A DNA stretch of 48,373 bases, taken from Alphaproteobacteria bacterium (GTDB lineage: Bacteria; Pseudomonadota; Alphaproteobacteria; UBA6615). Each line of letters begins with the position of its first letter. Positions within the stretch are counted from its first letter, which is position 1. The notes under the pieces were generated by a model. It searched no databases and was not told the DNA's origin. It saw only the letters and a list, made by a program, of their open reading frames with translations. Below, piece after piece: positions 24,410-32,419 of this stretch. The position numbers and the translations under genes were made by a program. Location: contig JANQOE010000035.1 of the NCBI GenBank assembly GCA_028279245.1, positions 1-48,373 of the forward strand. Direction: 5' to 3'.

Positions 24410-25813
24410 TTAGAAGGTCCAAACCGTGATGGGTTCGTTGCGGCCGCGCAACTGGCGCGCGCCGGATTCCGTCAGTCCGTCGAGCGCCGTGTTCCCTTCG
24501 GTGCCGTCGCGTGCCGCGGCGACAAGCGCGTCGCTGACGACCATGCGCACGCCGAGCTCCCGCGTCAGGTTTTCCAGGCGGCTGGCTACATTCACCGTGT
24601 CGCCGAGGACCGCGTATTCGAGGCGGTGTTCCGAGCCGATGTCGCCGAGCACGACCAGGCCGAAGTGCAGGCCGATCGACACGCGCACCGTCGGGTCGCC
24701 GGTCGTTTCGCGCTGGGCGTTCCAGGCGGCCATGTCCTGCAAAATGGCGCGGGCGCAGCGGATGGCATTGGTGGCGTCGTCGGGGCCGGGTTCCGGCGTG
24801 CCGAAGGTGGCCATCAGGCCGTCGCCGAGAAACTTGTCGAGGGTGCCTTGGTGGGCGAATACGGCGTTGGCGAGGCGGCCGTGATACTCGCGCAGCAGGG
24901 CGACGGTTTCGTCTGGCGACAGCCGTTCCGCCAACGGAGTGAAGCCGACGATGTCGACGAACATGGTGGCGACATGAGCGGAGCGGACCTCGCCCAAGGG
25001 CTGATCGCGTTCCGCCATCTCTTCGACAATGCTGGGCGGGAAATAGCGGGCGAGGTTGGCGCGCTCCCGCGCCACATCGGCCTGGCGGAACAGTAGCTGG
25101 GTGTTGCGACGGCCATTGACCGCGAGGATGCCGGCGACAATGAGGAAGATGACGACTTCCTGGATGCGCTCGAGGGTGCGGGGATTGTTGGGATCGGCTT
25201 CCCGTAGGATGGCGCCGTGACCGGCGAAGGCGCTGGCCGCGCGTTCCGACAGTTCTGGGATCTCGCGGCCGAAGAGCACGACAGCCAGCAGGCCAATGAG
25301 CCAAATGGCCGTGGTCCAAGTCCCGAACGCGACCACAGTGCGCCAGGAATAGGCCAGGGCCGCGGCAGCTAGCAGGACGAAGAAATAGGAGAAATCGATC
25401 AACTGGTATTGGAAGGCCGTCGGCCAGGTCTCCTTGCTGAACGGACTGGGGATCAAGAAAAGAAAGGTCGCCAGCAAAATGTCCGCCAGGATGAGCAGCA
25501 ACTCGCGGCCCGACTGGGCCACCTTGCCGGCCCGCAACTGGGCCCAGCCGATGAGCGCGAAGAGCACCAGGCCGCCCCAGTAGTAGAGGATGTCCAGGCC
25601 CTCATTAAGAAAGAAGATGAGCACTGCGGTGATGCCGAGGGCCACCCAGCGGGCCCGGACGGCGAGCAGCAGGCCGCTGCGCTTGTTTTCGGTCAGGGCT
25701 TCGCGGACGTGGGGGTCGGCGCGCGCCAGGTCTTCCTCGCGCAGGCCGCGGCCGCGGGACGACACATCGCTGGCGATTTCGGCAATCGATTGCTCGGCCA
25801 TGCTGGCTCCCAT
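24410..25813 (-). CDS. Membrane-bound class III adenylate cyclase
   Basis: A 467-residue protein with several hydrophobic segments in residues 55-240 and a C-terminal class III cyclase domain. The metal-binding Asp residues are in MFVDIVGFT (about 287) and GDGLMATFG (about 331). The substrate-specifying Lys lies in LDKFLGDG and the Asp in VLGDTVNVASRLE, the pair that selects ATP, so the product should be cyclic AMP. The transition-state Asn and Arg are in DTVNVASR. The start is ambiguous between the ATG at 25813 and the ATG at 25801, the latter having GGGAG just upstream. No cAMP receptor gene is adjacent. Confidence 0.9.
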   Translation of the reverse strand: MGASMAEQSIAEIASDVSSRGRGLREEDLARADPHVREALTENKRSGLLLAVRARWVALGITAVLIFFLNEGLDILYYWGGLVLFALIGWAQLRAGKVAQSGRELLLILADILLATFLFLIPSPFSKETWPTAFQYQLIDFSYFFVLLAAAALAYSWRTVVAFGTWTTAIWLIGLLAVVLFGREIPELSERAASAFAGHGAILREADPNNPRTLERIQEVVIFLIVAGILAVNGRRNTQLLFRQADVARERANLARYFPPSIVEEMAERDQPLGEVRSAHVATMFVDIVGFTPLAERLSPDETVALLREYHGRLANAVFAHQGTLDKFLGDGLMATFGTPEPGPDDATNAIRCARAILQDMAAWNAQRETTGDPTVRVSIGLHFGLVVLGDIGSEHRLEYAVLGDTVNVASRLENLTRELGVRMVVSDALVAAARDGTEGNTALDGLTESGARQLRGRNEPITVWTF

Positions 25814-25946
25814 GCTCAACCGTTTCCCCTGAACGGGCAGCGGTGCCCGGGGTTTGGTGGCGGATACTTGCTAGGCCCTTACAACATGGGGGGCAAACTG
25901 GCGATGCGCCAGGAGCTGGGCGCGTCTCGCCCGGTTGGGCGTTTCC

Positions 25947-27332
25947 TTAGATGGGACTGCCGCCGCGGGCCTGGAGGTTGGCGAGGAACGCGCGGCGGGT
26001 CTTCGGGCCGTAGGTCAGGAAATGCGGGTCCGGTGACGTGCGGTAGGCGGCGCGGCGGCGTTCGATGCGGTCGTTGCGGGCGCGCTGCAGGACTTCGTCG
26101 ACGTCGATGGCGTAGGGGCGGGCGGCGTTGAGGCCGAAGATCTGGGCGCGCAGTTTCGGGGTCATTGCCGGGTAGCCGTAGCGGTCCTGAAACTCCTGTG
26201 AGATCTGGAAGGCGCGGAGGCCTTGGATCTGATCCTGGGGGGAGCCGAACCAGATGCAGTCCGAGCCGTAGAGTACGTTCCGCTCGCCGATGTGTTTCAC
26301 CAGCTTGCCAACGATGTGGGCGGCCATTTCCGGGTTGCGCATGGCGAAGCGCCAGGTGCTGCCGAGTTCAGCGTAGACGTTGGCGTTGCGGGGGATGCCG
26401 TTTTCCTCGACCGAGCGGATCAGGGCGTCGACGCCTTCGCCGCGGTTCGGGTCGTAGGGGCCTTCGGGTTGGCTGGTGATGAAACCGGAGTGATAGACGA
26501 GGAAGTTGACGTCGGGAAACATCTTGGCGACGACGCCGATGTCGCTGGCGATCGAGTGTTCGTAGGAGCGGCGGCCGAAGGGCAGGCCCTTGTGCACGCA
26601 GATGTTCTTCACGCCGAGGGCGCGAGCCTTCTCGATGAGCTGCAGGCCGAGGTCGTCGTGCAGGAAGAAGCCGGTGCCATCCGGCCCCCACTGTGTGTAG
26701 CACTTCCAGGCTTGCACGCCCCAGACTTCGGCCAGTTCGTCCATGCCTTCGAGGTCGCCGGGCTGGTTCGGATTGACGCGGCCATGCAGCAGCAGACGTT
26801 TGGTGCCGTCCATCTGGTCGATGATGCGGCGGGTCTCGTCGGCCTCTTGGATGGTCAGCAGTTCCCGTTCACGGCGTGACGGGATGAAGGACAGCACCAT
26901 CATGTCGGTGTCGGAATCCAAGAAGATGTCCTGGATGAACTGCTCGGCCGGGCCGAGACCGACCCGGCCGACCCCGTTGGCGCCGACAAAGTGGCCCTGC
27001 ACGTCGAAGACGAACTCACGCACGCCGAGCTGGTCGAGAGCGGCATCGGGATCGACCGCCGCATCCTGGTGCAGATCGAAGAAGCCGCCGGTGCGGCCGG
27101 CGGCGGCGTTGGCCGCGTTGAAAGCGAGCAGGGTGCTGGCGGCGCCGCAGGCCGACACCATGAAGGTGCGGCGGGCGACGCCCTGTTGCCGGGCGTGGGT
27201 GTCCGCCTGTTCACGGGCCAGGCGGTTGGCCAGGCGGTTGGTGCGGTCCAGGGGGACCGGCACGAACTCGCCATTCGAGGTGGTGTCGAGCTTGATGGGG
27301 AGCCGGTCGCCATCGGGGTCGAACGAGCGCAT
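25947..27332 (-). CDS. Amidohydrolase (metal-dependent, Tat-type leader)
   Basis: A 461-residue protein of the amidohydrolase-2 type (PF04909-like). Residues 50-77 look like a twin-arginine leader placed unusually far in (VARRTFMVSACGAASTLLAF), after an N-terminal tail of about 50 residues. Catalytic-domain motifs are VREFVFDVQGHFVG, CVHKGLPFG, YHSGFI and NVLYGSDCIWF, the last with the family's C-terminal metal-site Asp. The usual HxH near the start is reduced to a single His in DVQGHF, so the metal site may be altered. It likely hydrolyses or decarboxylates a small organic acid; the substrate is unknown. Confidence 0.82.
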   Translation of the reverse strand: MRSFDPDGDRLPIKLDTTSNGEFVPVPLDRTNRLANRLAREQADTHARQQGVARRTFMVSACGAASTLLAFNAANAAAGRTGGFFDLHQDAAVDPDAALDQLGVREFVFDVQGHFVGANGVGRVGLGPAEQFIQDIFLDSDTDMMVLSFIPSRRERELLTIQEADETRRIIDQMDGTKRLLLHGRVNPNQPGDLEGMDELAEVWGVQAWKCYTQWGPDGTGFFLHDDLGLQLIEKARALGVKNICVHKGLPFGRRSYEHSIASDIGVVAKMFPDVNFLVYHSGFITSQPEGPYDPNRGEGVDALIRSVEENGIPRNANVYAELGSTWRFAMRNPEMAAHIVGKLVKHIGERNVLYGSDCIWFGSPQDQIQGLRAFQISQEFQDRYGYPAMTPKLRAQIFGLNAARPYAIDVDEVLQRARNDRIERRRAAYRTSPDPHFLTYGPKTRRAFLANLQARGGSPI

Positions 27333-27452
27333 CGCGACATATCCTTCTGGAATTGGCCGATGCGGCTATAGTGCGCCGGATCGGCGGACGCGCGAAGTCA
27401 CTCTTCGGTCAAGGCGGCCGGGCTTGGAGCATGCGGGCAGGGAGGGCGGCCG

Positions 27453-28028
27453 GTGAATCTGGTCATGGAAAGCGAACGACTGCGATTGCGACCGCTCGAA
27501 GCGGACGACATCGACTTGGGGTCCGAGATGTTGACGGACCCGGACGTCATGCGGTTTGTCGGCGGTGAGACTTATGCCCCCGAGCGCGTGCTTGAGGAGA
27601 TGGAACATGCCGTCCGGCGTGGCGCGGACGGTTGGATCGGCGTCTGGTGCGTGATCGACAAGGCGACCGGCGAGAAGCTGGGCACTGCGATTCTGCTGCC
27701 GCTGCCGATCGAAGAGCGGGATACGAACTGGGATCTGGTACAGCCGGGGCTGCGGCCGGACGCCGAGATCGAAATCGGCTACGTGTTCAAGAAGACGGCG
27801 TGGGGCAAGGGCTATGCGACCGAAGCCTGCACCCGGCTGCTGCGGTTTGCGTTTGAAGAGTCACCGCTTGATGAGGTCGTGGCCGTCACCGCCCCGGAGA
27901 ACCACAAGTCGCAACATGTGCTCGGCAAGTGCGGCTTGCGCCGCGAGGGGCAGCGCCGCGCCTACTCCGGCGATTGTCCGGGGTTCCGCATTACGCGGGA
28001 CCAGTGGTTGGCGGCGCTGCCGACGTAG
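27453..28028 (+). CDS. GNAT-family N-acetyltransferase (RimJ/RimL type)
   Basis: A 191-residue acetyltransferase beginning MESERLRLRPLEADDIDLGSEM four codons after the GTG start. The acetyl-CoA site is in KKTAWGKGYATEACTRLL, followed by VVAVTAPENHKSQHVLGKCGLR, typical of RimJ/RimL-like enzymes. It transfers acetyl to an amine; the target is unknown. The GTG at 27453 is chosen because GGGAGGG lies 6 bases upstream; the ATG at 27465 lacks such a site. It is divergent from the amidohydrolase gene. Confidence 0.85.
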   Translation: MNLVMESERLRLRPLEADDIDLGSEMLTDPDVMRFVGGETYAPERVLEEMEHAVRRGADGWIGVWCVIDKATGEKLGTAILLPLPIEERDTNWDLVQPGLRPDAEIEIGYVFKKTAWGKGYATEACTRLLRFAFEESPLDEVVAVTAPENHKSQHVLGKCGLRREGQRRAYSGDCPGFRITRDQWLAALPT

Positions 28029-28044
28029 TTCATTGCTAGCCGCG

Positions 28045-28488
28045 TCAAGTTTTGGTGCGGAGGCGCCGTATCGTTCGAGCGATGCGGGTTTCGCGGGTGG
28101 CGGGGCGTTTGGCTTCGAAAATGTGTTCCGAAAAGGAGCGGCGGTCGGCGTTGGTGAGGCTGTTCCAGATGTCGGTCAGGCCCGCTGCGGCGATTTGCTG
28201 CTGCAGATCGGGTGGAACCTGAGTGGTTTCACGGACTTCGAAGTTCAAGGTGTCGCCGACGGCGGCGTTGAGCACCTCCATGTGCTTCTTGGTTAGGACC
28301 ATGAACCACTGTTCGCCGTCGCGGGAAATGCTGCGGCGGCCGACCGAATGGCCGTTGACGACGGCCTCGACCGTGAAGGTCTGATCGCTGCCGAAAGTGG
28401 CGACAACGGCCGGCGGGACCAACAGGTAGACTGGGAGATGGGACTGGAGTTGCAGCAATGGCGCGGTGAAGCGTTGGGGTTCGGCCAT
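28045..28488 (-). CDS. DUF1905 / YdeI (OmdA)-type protein
   Basis: A 147-residue protein with a DUF1905 beta-barrel-like domain (VYLLVPPAVVATFG, then VVNGHSVGRRSISRDG) and a C-terminal YdeI-type segment ending FSEHIFEAKRPATRETRIARTI. Such proteins are cytoplasmic and of unknown activity; the bacteriocin-protection label comes from distant relatives. The ATG at 28488 lies 5 bases after the DinB stop, so the two genes form an operon. Confidence 0.82.
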   Translation of the reverse strand: MAEPQRFTAPLLQLQSHLPVYLLVPPAVVATFGSDQTFTVEAVVNGHSVGRRSISRDGEQWFMVLTKKHMEVLNAAVGDTLNFEVRETTQVPPDLQQQIAAAGLTDIWNSLTNADRRSFSEHIFEAKRPATRETRIARTIRRLRTKT

Positions 28489-28493
28489 GGTCG

Positions 28494-29000
28494 TCAAAAC
28501 TGGGAGTGGGGATTGAAGGGCAGGTCGGTGTTGCCGTAGTCGATGCCGAGCTTGTGCAGTTCTGCGGTGACTTGGGAGCGGTGGTGGGTGCCGTGGTTCA
28601 CGAGTTGCGCGAGGTAGAGCCAGCGCGGCATGTCGCGGCGGCGGTCGAGGCGTTCGCTTTTGAAACTGATGGGCGCGGCGATCCAGGTATCGGTTTTCTC
28701 GCGGAGCAGTGTCAGCAAGTCGTTATCGAAGGTTTCGCGGGCTTGGCGCAAGGCGGCGTAGTCATCGTGGACGGTCTGGTTGGGATCGAACTGCGCCGGC
28801 GGTTTTGCGCTGATCATGTAATCAAGCAGAAGGGTGTCGACCATCAGACTGTGGTCGAGTGTGCGGTGGATGGACCCGAAGAACATGCCACGATCCTGCC
28901 GACGGTCGGCATCGGTCAGATCATCGCACACGCCGTACAGCTTCTCGTGCTGCCAACTGTTGTAGAGCGCCAGTTCGAGCGCCCATGATTTGCCGTCCAT
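28494..29000 (-). CDS. DinB-family protein
   Basis: A 168-residue four-helix-bundle protein of the DinB family. The metal-type His residues are seen in SIHRTLDHSLMVD and LAQLVNHGTHHRSQ. DinB proteins are thought to be metal-dependent thiol transferases or related enzymes. It is the first gene of a two-gene operon with the DUF1905 protein, and its start faces the hipBA promoter region across 95 bases. Confidence 0.88.
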   Translation of the reverse strand: MDGKSWALELALYNSWQHEKLYGVCDDLTDADRRQDRGMFFGSIHRTLDHSLMVDTLLLDYMISAKPPAQFDPNQTVHDDYAALRQARETFDNDLLTLLREKTDTWIAAPISFKSERLDRRRDMPRWLYLAQLVNHGTHHRSQVTAELHKLGIDYGNTDLPFNPHSQF

Positions 29001-29095
29001 CGTTCCGTCGCCGGTTTATAGGTTTCCGATATTCATCCGTATATGCAACGTCGCGGGACGGATGCCATCGCCCGAATGCCGAATTCACCTTTCTT

Positions 29096-29107
29096 TCCCG
29101 AGCGGGA
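29096..29107. promoter_or_regulatory. hipBA operator site 1 (imperfect)
   Basis: TCCCGAGCGGGA, differing from the perfect operator TCCCGATCGGGA by one base. Its centre is 49 bp before site 2. It is followed by the same CATTTTTTCT run as site 2, so the two look like a duplicated segment. It is the only site that also lies near the DinB promoter region. Confidence 0.6.
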
Positions 29108-29140
29108 CATTTTTTCTGGTTTGGCTGAATCATAATAGTA

Positions 29141-29160
29141 AATGTCCCGATCGGGACATT
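29141..29160. promoter_or_regulatory. hipBA operator site 2 (perfect 20-bp palindrome)
   Basis: AATGTCCCGATCGGGACATT is a perfect 20-bp palindrome placed directly upstream of the predicted -35 of hipB. Its centre is 49 bp from both site 1 and site 3. Autoregulation by the antitoxin is expected for hipB-type regulators; HipB binding here is inferred. Confidence 0.75.
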
Positions 29161-29165
29161 TTTTC

Positions 29166-29194
29166 TTGAAATGCCTTCGAGATGGGGCTATTTT
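29166..29194 (+). promoter_or_regulatory. Predicted hipBA promoter
   Basis: TTGAAA (29166-29171), a 17-base spacer and TATTTT (29189-29194) form a good sigma-70 type promoter. Operator site 2 ends just before the -35 and site 3 overlaps the end of the -10, so a repressor bound at both would block RNA polymerase. Confidence 0.65.
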
Positions 29195-29207
29195 CCCGAT
29201 CGGGAAA
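29192..29207. promoter_or_regulatory. hipBA operator site 3 (perfect 16-bp palindrome)
   Basis: TTTCCCGATCGGGAAA is a perfect palindrome sharing the 12-bp core of site 2. It overlaps the predicted -10 and start of transcription and lies just before the hipB ribosome site. Confidence 0.7.
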
Positions 29208-29212
29208 GAAAG

Positions 29213-29425
29213 ATGACGCCAAAAACTATCGGTAAACTCATACGTGAAACGCGCAAGACCCAAGGTCTGCGACAGGATGAATTGGCTGCCGCGTCAGGGG
29301 TTGGCCTTCGCTTTCTGGTTGAGCTGGAGCGCGGAAAGGAAACCGCCCAGATCGGCAAGACACTCGCCGTTCTGTCCGCTCTCGGATGCACAATCGCCAT
29401 CAAGCCGCCTGGAGACGCCTCGTGA
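29213..29425 (+). CDS. hipB: Antitoxin HipB-type DNA-binding protein
   Basis: A 70-residue helix-turn-helix (XRE type) protein: IGKLIRETRKTQGLRQDELAAASGVGLRFLVELERGKETAQIGKTLAVLSALG is the complete HTH domain. It ends with TIAIKPPGDAS, a C-terminal tail typical of HipB. HipB neutralises HipA and represses the shared promoter. I use the ATG at 29213; the frame opens at 29171 but that extension overlaps the predicted promoter. Its stop overlaps the hipA GTG by 4 bases, so translation is coupled. Confidence 0.9.
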   Translation: MTPKTIGKLIRETRKTQGLRQDELAAASGVGLRFLVELERGKETAQIGKTLAVLSALGCTIAIKPPGDAS

Positions 29426-30678
29426 CGAATACCCTCAAGGTGTGGTGGGGCGACGATGTCGTTGGTTCGATTTCCATCGACCGGCACGGCGACACGGCTT
29501 TCTCCTACGCGGAGGAGTGGCTCTCGAAGCCATCGGCGCGCGCGGTCTCCATGTCGTTGCCGTTGCGTCGGGAACCCTTCTCGAGACGCGAAAGCCGTCC
29601 GTTCTTTGAAGGACTTCTGCCGGAAGAGACTCAGCGGATCGCCATCGCCAGCGCGCTTGGACTATCGAAGGAGAACGAATTTCGGCTCCTGGAAGCTCTT
29701 GGCGGCGAGGTTGCCGGCGCCCTCTCCTTGTGGCCGGAAGGCAAAAAACCGCCCGCGGCGGGCGACGCAAAAACAGCCACAAAGGCGCTCGACGACGACG
29801 CGGTGGTTGACGTTCTGGATAAGCTTCCCGCGCGCCCGATGCTGGCAGGTCAGGATGGACTTCGCCTGTCCCTTGCCGGCGCCCAAGCGAAGCTGCCGGT
29901 GGTCGTCGTGGACAGTGCCATTGCACTGCCGGCGGCGGGGCAGCCGACCACGCATATTCTGAAACCGCCGATCGACCGTTTCAAAGGAACAACCGAGAAC
30001 GAAGCGTTTTCGATGCGGCTCGCCCTGCAGATTGGCCTTCAAGTCGCGGCCGTCGAATACCGTATGGTCCGGGAACGCGCCTTTCTTCTGGTCGAACGTT
30101 ATGACCGCATCGTTGATACAAATCGTGAGATCAAACGCCTTCATCAGGAAGACTTCTGTCAGGCCCTCGGGTATCCGTCCGAGCGGAAATACGCGGCCGA
30201 AGGTGGGCCGGTTTTCAGAGACTGCTTCGAACTTCTGCGATCGTCGACGACGCGCCCGGCGCGCGAAGTGTTGAAGCTTTTCGATGCGGCGATCTTCAAT
30301 CTGATCATCGGCAATGCCGACGCACACGGAAAAAACCACAGCCTCGTCTACCATGACAACGCCGTCGAAATGGCGCCGCTGTATGACCTACTGTCGACGG
30401 TCGCCTATCCGGACCTCAATCCGCGGCTGGCGATGAAGATTGCCCGCCGGGCAACGCTCGAGGAGCTTCAGCGGAGGGATTGGGGTCGGTTCGCGGAAGA
30501 GACTGGCCTTACCGAGCCCTATGTGAAGCGCCGTACACGGGAGCTTGCAGAGGCAGTATGTGGGATGGCAACGCCGACGCTCGAGAGCTTCGACCTTGGT
30601 GATGAAAGCGCCGAATGCATGGAGCGATTCTCTGAACTCGTGACGAGCCGCGCGTTACGATTGCGTGAGATCGCATGA
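29422..30678 (+). CDS. hipA: Toxin HipA-type Ser/Thr kinase
   Basis: A 418-residue kinase-fold toxin. The segment LRLSLAGAQAK (about 147-157) holds Ser150, the position of the autophosphorylated Ser in E. coli HipA, and HILKP holds Lys181. The catalytic loop is IIGNADAHGKNHSLVY with Asp300, and YDLLS holds Asp322 for metal binding. All key residues are kept, so it should be active. HipA kinases phosphorylate tRNA synthetases in studied cases and cause dormancy. The GTG start overlaps the hipB stop as GTGA. Its N-terminal domain (residues 1-100) is the usual HipA couple domain. Confidence 0.92.
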   Translation: MTNTLKVWWGDDVVGSISIDRHGDTAFSYAEEWLSKPSARAVSMSLPLRREPFSRRESRPFFEGLLPEETQRIAIASALGLSKENEFRLLEALGGEVAGALSLWPEGKKPPAAGDAKTATKALDDDAVVDVLDKLPARPMLAGQDGLRLSLAGAQAKLPVVVVDSAIALPAAGQPTTHILKPPIDRFKGTTENEAFSMRLALQIGLQVAAVEYRMVRERAFLLVERYDRIVDTNREIKRLHQEDFCQALGYPSERKYAAEGGPVFRDCFELLRSSTTRPAREVLKLFDAAIFNLIIGNADAHGKNHSLVYHDNAVEMAPLYDLLSTVAYPDLNPRLAMKIARRATLEELQRRDWGRFAEETGLTEPYVKRRTRELAEAVCGMATPTLESFDLGDESAECMERFSELVTSRALRLREIA

Positions 30679-30748
30679 ATGAAACTTCCCCGTTGCAGTT
30701 GGCTCACCGGCTGGATCGAGACCGACGGCAAGGTCACTTGCGGATAGG

Positions 30749-31645
30749 TTGGCGGCTACGTACAAGTTCGCCACGCGCCTTGGCGCGAAGGCCGAGTCGA
30801 ACCGGAGTTGGTGCCGCATCGTGAAAACTGCAGGGACGCTGACCCAGAAGGCGCCGACCGAAGAGCTGCGGAATCGCAAGAAGGCCGTTTCATTCGATCC
30901 TGATGCGCTGGTGCGCATGTTTCATGACGACGATCCGCTACAGCGCGGGTCGGTGCGGCGGGCGACGATTATCGGTGTGGCGAACCAAAAGGGCGGTGTC
31001 GGCAAGACCACCGTTACCATGAATCTAGCCGCCAGTCTGATCGAACAGAAACGCGACACGGTGGTGCTGGATGCCGACCCGCAGGGCAGCGCCATGCGGT
31101 GGGCCGAAGAGCGGACGGGCGAAGGACCGTTCCGGGTGATCCCGTCGAAGATAACAAGCCTGGCTGGGTTCCGGGCGCTGGTGGAACGCGAGGCAGCCAA
31201 TGCGGACGCGGTGCTGATCGACCTGCCGCCGTCGCTGTCGAAGCCGAATATCGTGGCGGCGCTCGTTTGCGACCTGGTGGTGATTCCGATTACCGCGTCG
31301 CCGCTGGACGTCTGGGCGGCGAAGGCGGCGGTGGATCTGGTGGTTGGCGCACGCAAGGTGCGCAACGGGCCGCGGCCGCTGCTGTCGCTGGTGCCGACAC
31401 GGATCGACGAGCGGACCAATCTCGGCCGTCGCTTGGTCGATCAACTCGAAGCGATGGGTTTCGTCGTGGCACCGACGATCCGCGAACGGGTGGTGGTGCG
31501 GGAAGCGGTGCGGTTCGGCCAGACGATGGCCGAGTTTCGGCCGGACGATCCGGCACAGCTAGAATTTGCGGCGCTGGCCGATCATGTGTTGCGGCGGTTG
31601 AACGTTCGGCACGGCCTCAAACTGCGGTCGCAACATCGACGCTAG
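30749..31645 (+). CDS. ParA-like ATPase (orphan)
   Basis: A 298-residue ParA/MinD-family ATPase. The deviant Walker A is KGGVGKTT in ANQKGGVGKTTVTMNLAASL, followed by VVLDADPQGSAMRWAE and the Walker B-like VLIDLPPSL. A 70-residue N-terminal extension precedes the fold. No ParB or plasmid maintenance gene is nearby, and the role (partition, polar placement or other) is unknown. The start is uncertain: TTG at 30749, GTG at 30821 or a later ATG near 30917. Its last 29 bases overlap the opposing TetR gene. Confidence 0.8.
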   Translation: MAATYKFATRLGAKAESNRSWCRIVKTAGTLTQKAPTEELRNRKKAVSFDPDALVRMFHDDDPLQRGSVRRATIIGVANQKGGVGKTTVTMNLAASLIEQKRDTVVLDADPQGSAMRWAEERTGEGPFRVIPSKITSLAGFRALVEREAANADAVLIDLPPSLSKPNIVAALVCDLVVIPITASPLDVWAAKAAVDLVVGARKVRNGPRPLLSLVPTRIDERTNLGRRLVDQLEAMGFVVAPTIRERVVVREAVRFGQTMAEFRPDDPAQLEFAALADHVLRRLNVRHGLKLRSQHRR

Positions 31646-32213
31646 GCGCAGTCTGTCGGAACGCCGCCGATAGGACTGTGGCGGCGGCGGTTTTGGCGTC
31701 GCCGGCCGGGTCGGCTTCGTGCCCGAGATGGGCGGTAATGATCGCGCCCTCCTTCAACAGTAGCAGTGTGCGGGCCAGCCCTGCCGGATCCGGCGCTCCG
31801 GCCTTAGTGGCGAGGTCGTGCAGGTGCCGGAACAGCAGCCGTTTGTGTTCCGCGGACAGGGCGTGGATCGGATGTTCCGGGTCGGGGTATTCGGACGAGG
31901 CCTTGATGAACATGCAGGAGCGGAAATCGGCTTCCGCGAACCATTCGGCCAAAGCGTCGAACATAGCAAGCAGTTGGGCTTTGGGTGGGCCGGCCTGCTC
32001 CATCCGGCGGAATAGCCAGGTGCGGAAGTCCTGATCGCGCAGCCGTAGCGCGGCGAGAATCAGTTCCTCCTTGCTGCGGAAGTGCTTGAACATCGTGGTC
32101 TTCGAGATGCCGGTTTCCGCCGCGAGCTGGTCCATGCCGGTGGCGTGGAAACCGTCACGGTAGAAGATCCGGCGAGCCTCGCGGACCAGTTCGTCGCGTT
32201 TGCTGGGGCGCAT
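31617..32213 (-). CDS. TetR-family repressor
   Basis: A 198-residue regulator: N-terminal HTH RDELVREARRIFYRDGFHATGMDQLAAETGISKTTMFKHFRSKEEL, then a helical ligand domain with a Cys in DFRSCMFI and a C-terminal LLLLKEGAIITAHLG. I use the ATG at 32213, with AGGAG 5 bases upstream. It faces the DUF1348/isochorismatase genes across a region with three copies of one motif, so it most likely represses itself and them. The gene end overlaps parA-like coding on the other strand. Confidence 0.88.
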   Translation of the reverse strand: MRPSKRDELVREARRIFYRDGFHATGMDQLAAETGISKTTMFKHFRSKEELILAALRLRDQDFRTWLFRRMEQAGPPKAQLLAMFDALAEWFAEADFRSCMFIKASSEYPDPEHPIHALSAEHKRLLFRHLHDLATKAGAPDPAGLARTLLLLKEGAIITAHLGHEADPAGDAKTAAATVLSAAFRQTAPSVDVATAV

Positions 32214-32226
32214 AGCCACTCCTATC

Positions 32227-32247
32227 TGGACAGATCAGTGTATATAG
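32227..32247. promoter_or_regulatory. TetR operator motif, copy 1 (next to tetR start)
   Basis: TGGACAGATCAGTGTATATA (plus one G) shares the pattern TGRACAGATCNGTNYATAT with two copies at 32359 and 32389. It lies 13 bases upstream of the tetR ATG, where a repressor would block its own gene. Confidence 0.6.
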
Positions 32248-32350
32248 ATGGATTGGCCGTTTTCCAACATTTTGGGCGCTTCCGTAACCGACTAGTGAAG
32301 ATGTTGACGTTTCTAGGCTGGGAAACGGTCATCGGACGGCGATTTTCCGA

Positions 32351-32379
32351 TTGTAAACTGAACAGATCTGTTTATATTG
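32351..32379 (+). promoter_or_regulatory. Promoter with TetR operator copy 2
   Basis: TTGTAA (32351-32356) and TATATT (32373-32378), 16 bases apart, form a plausible promoter for the DUF1348-isochorismatase unit. Operator copy 2 (32359-32379) fills the spacer; its core AACAGATCTGTT is a perfect 12-bp palindrome. Confidence 0.6.
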
Positions 32380-32388
32380 ATCTCAATG

Positions 32389-32409
32389 TGAACAGATCGG
32401 TACATATTG
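32389..32409. promoter_or_regulatory. TetR operator motif, copy 3
   Basis: TGAACAGATCGGTACATATT (plus one G), exactly 30 bp after copy 2, on the same face of the helix (about three turns). It lies between the promoter and the ribosome site of the DUF1348 gene. Confidence 0.6.
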
Positions 32410-32419
32410 GAGAGCACAG

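Noticed and set aside
30679..30820. A 49-codon frame right after hipA
   Set aside because: Basic low-complexity product, no ribosome site and no family; probably non-coding spacer.
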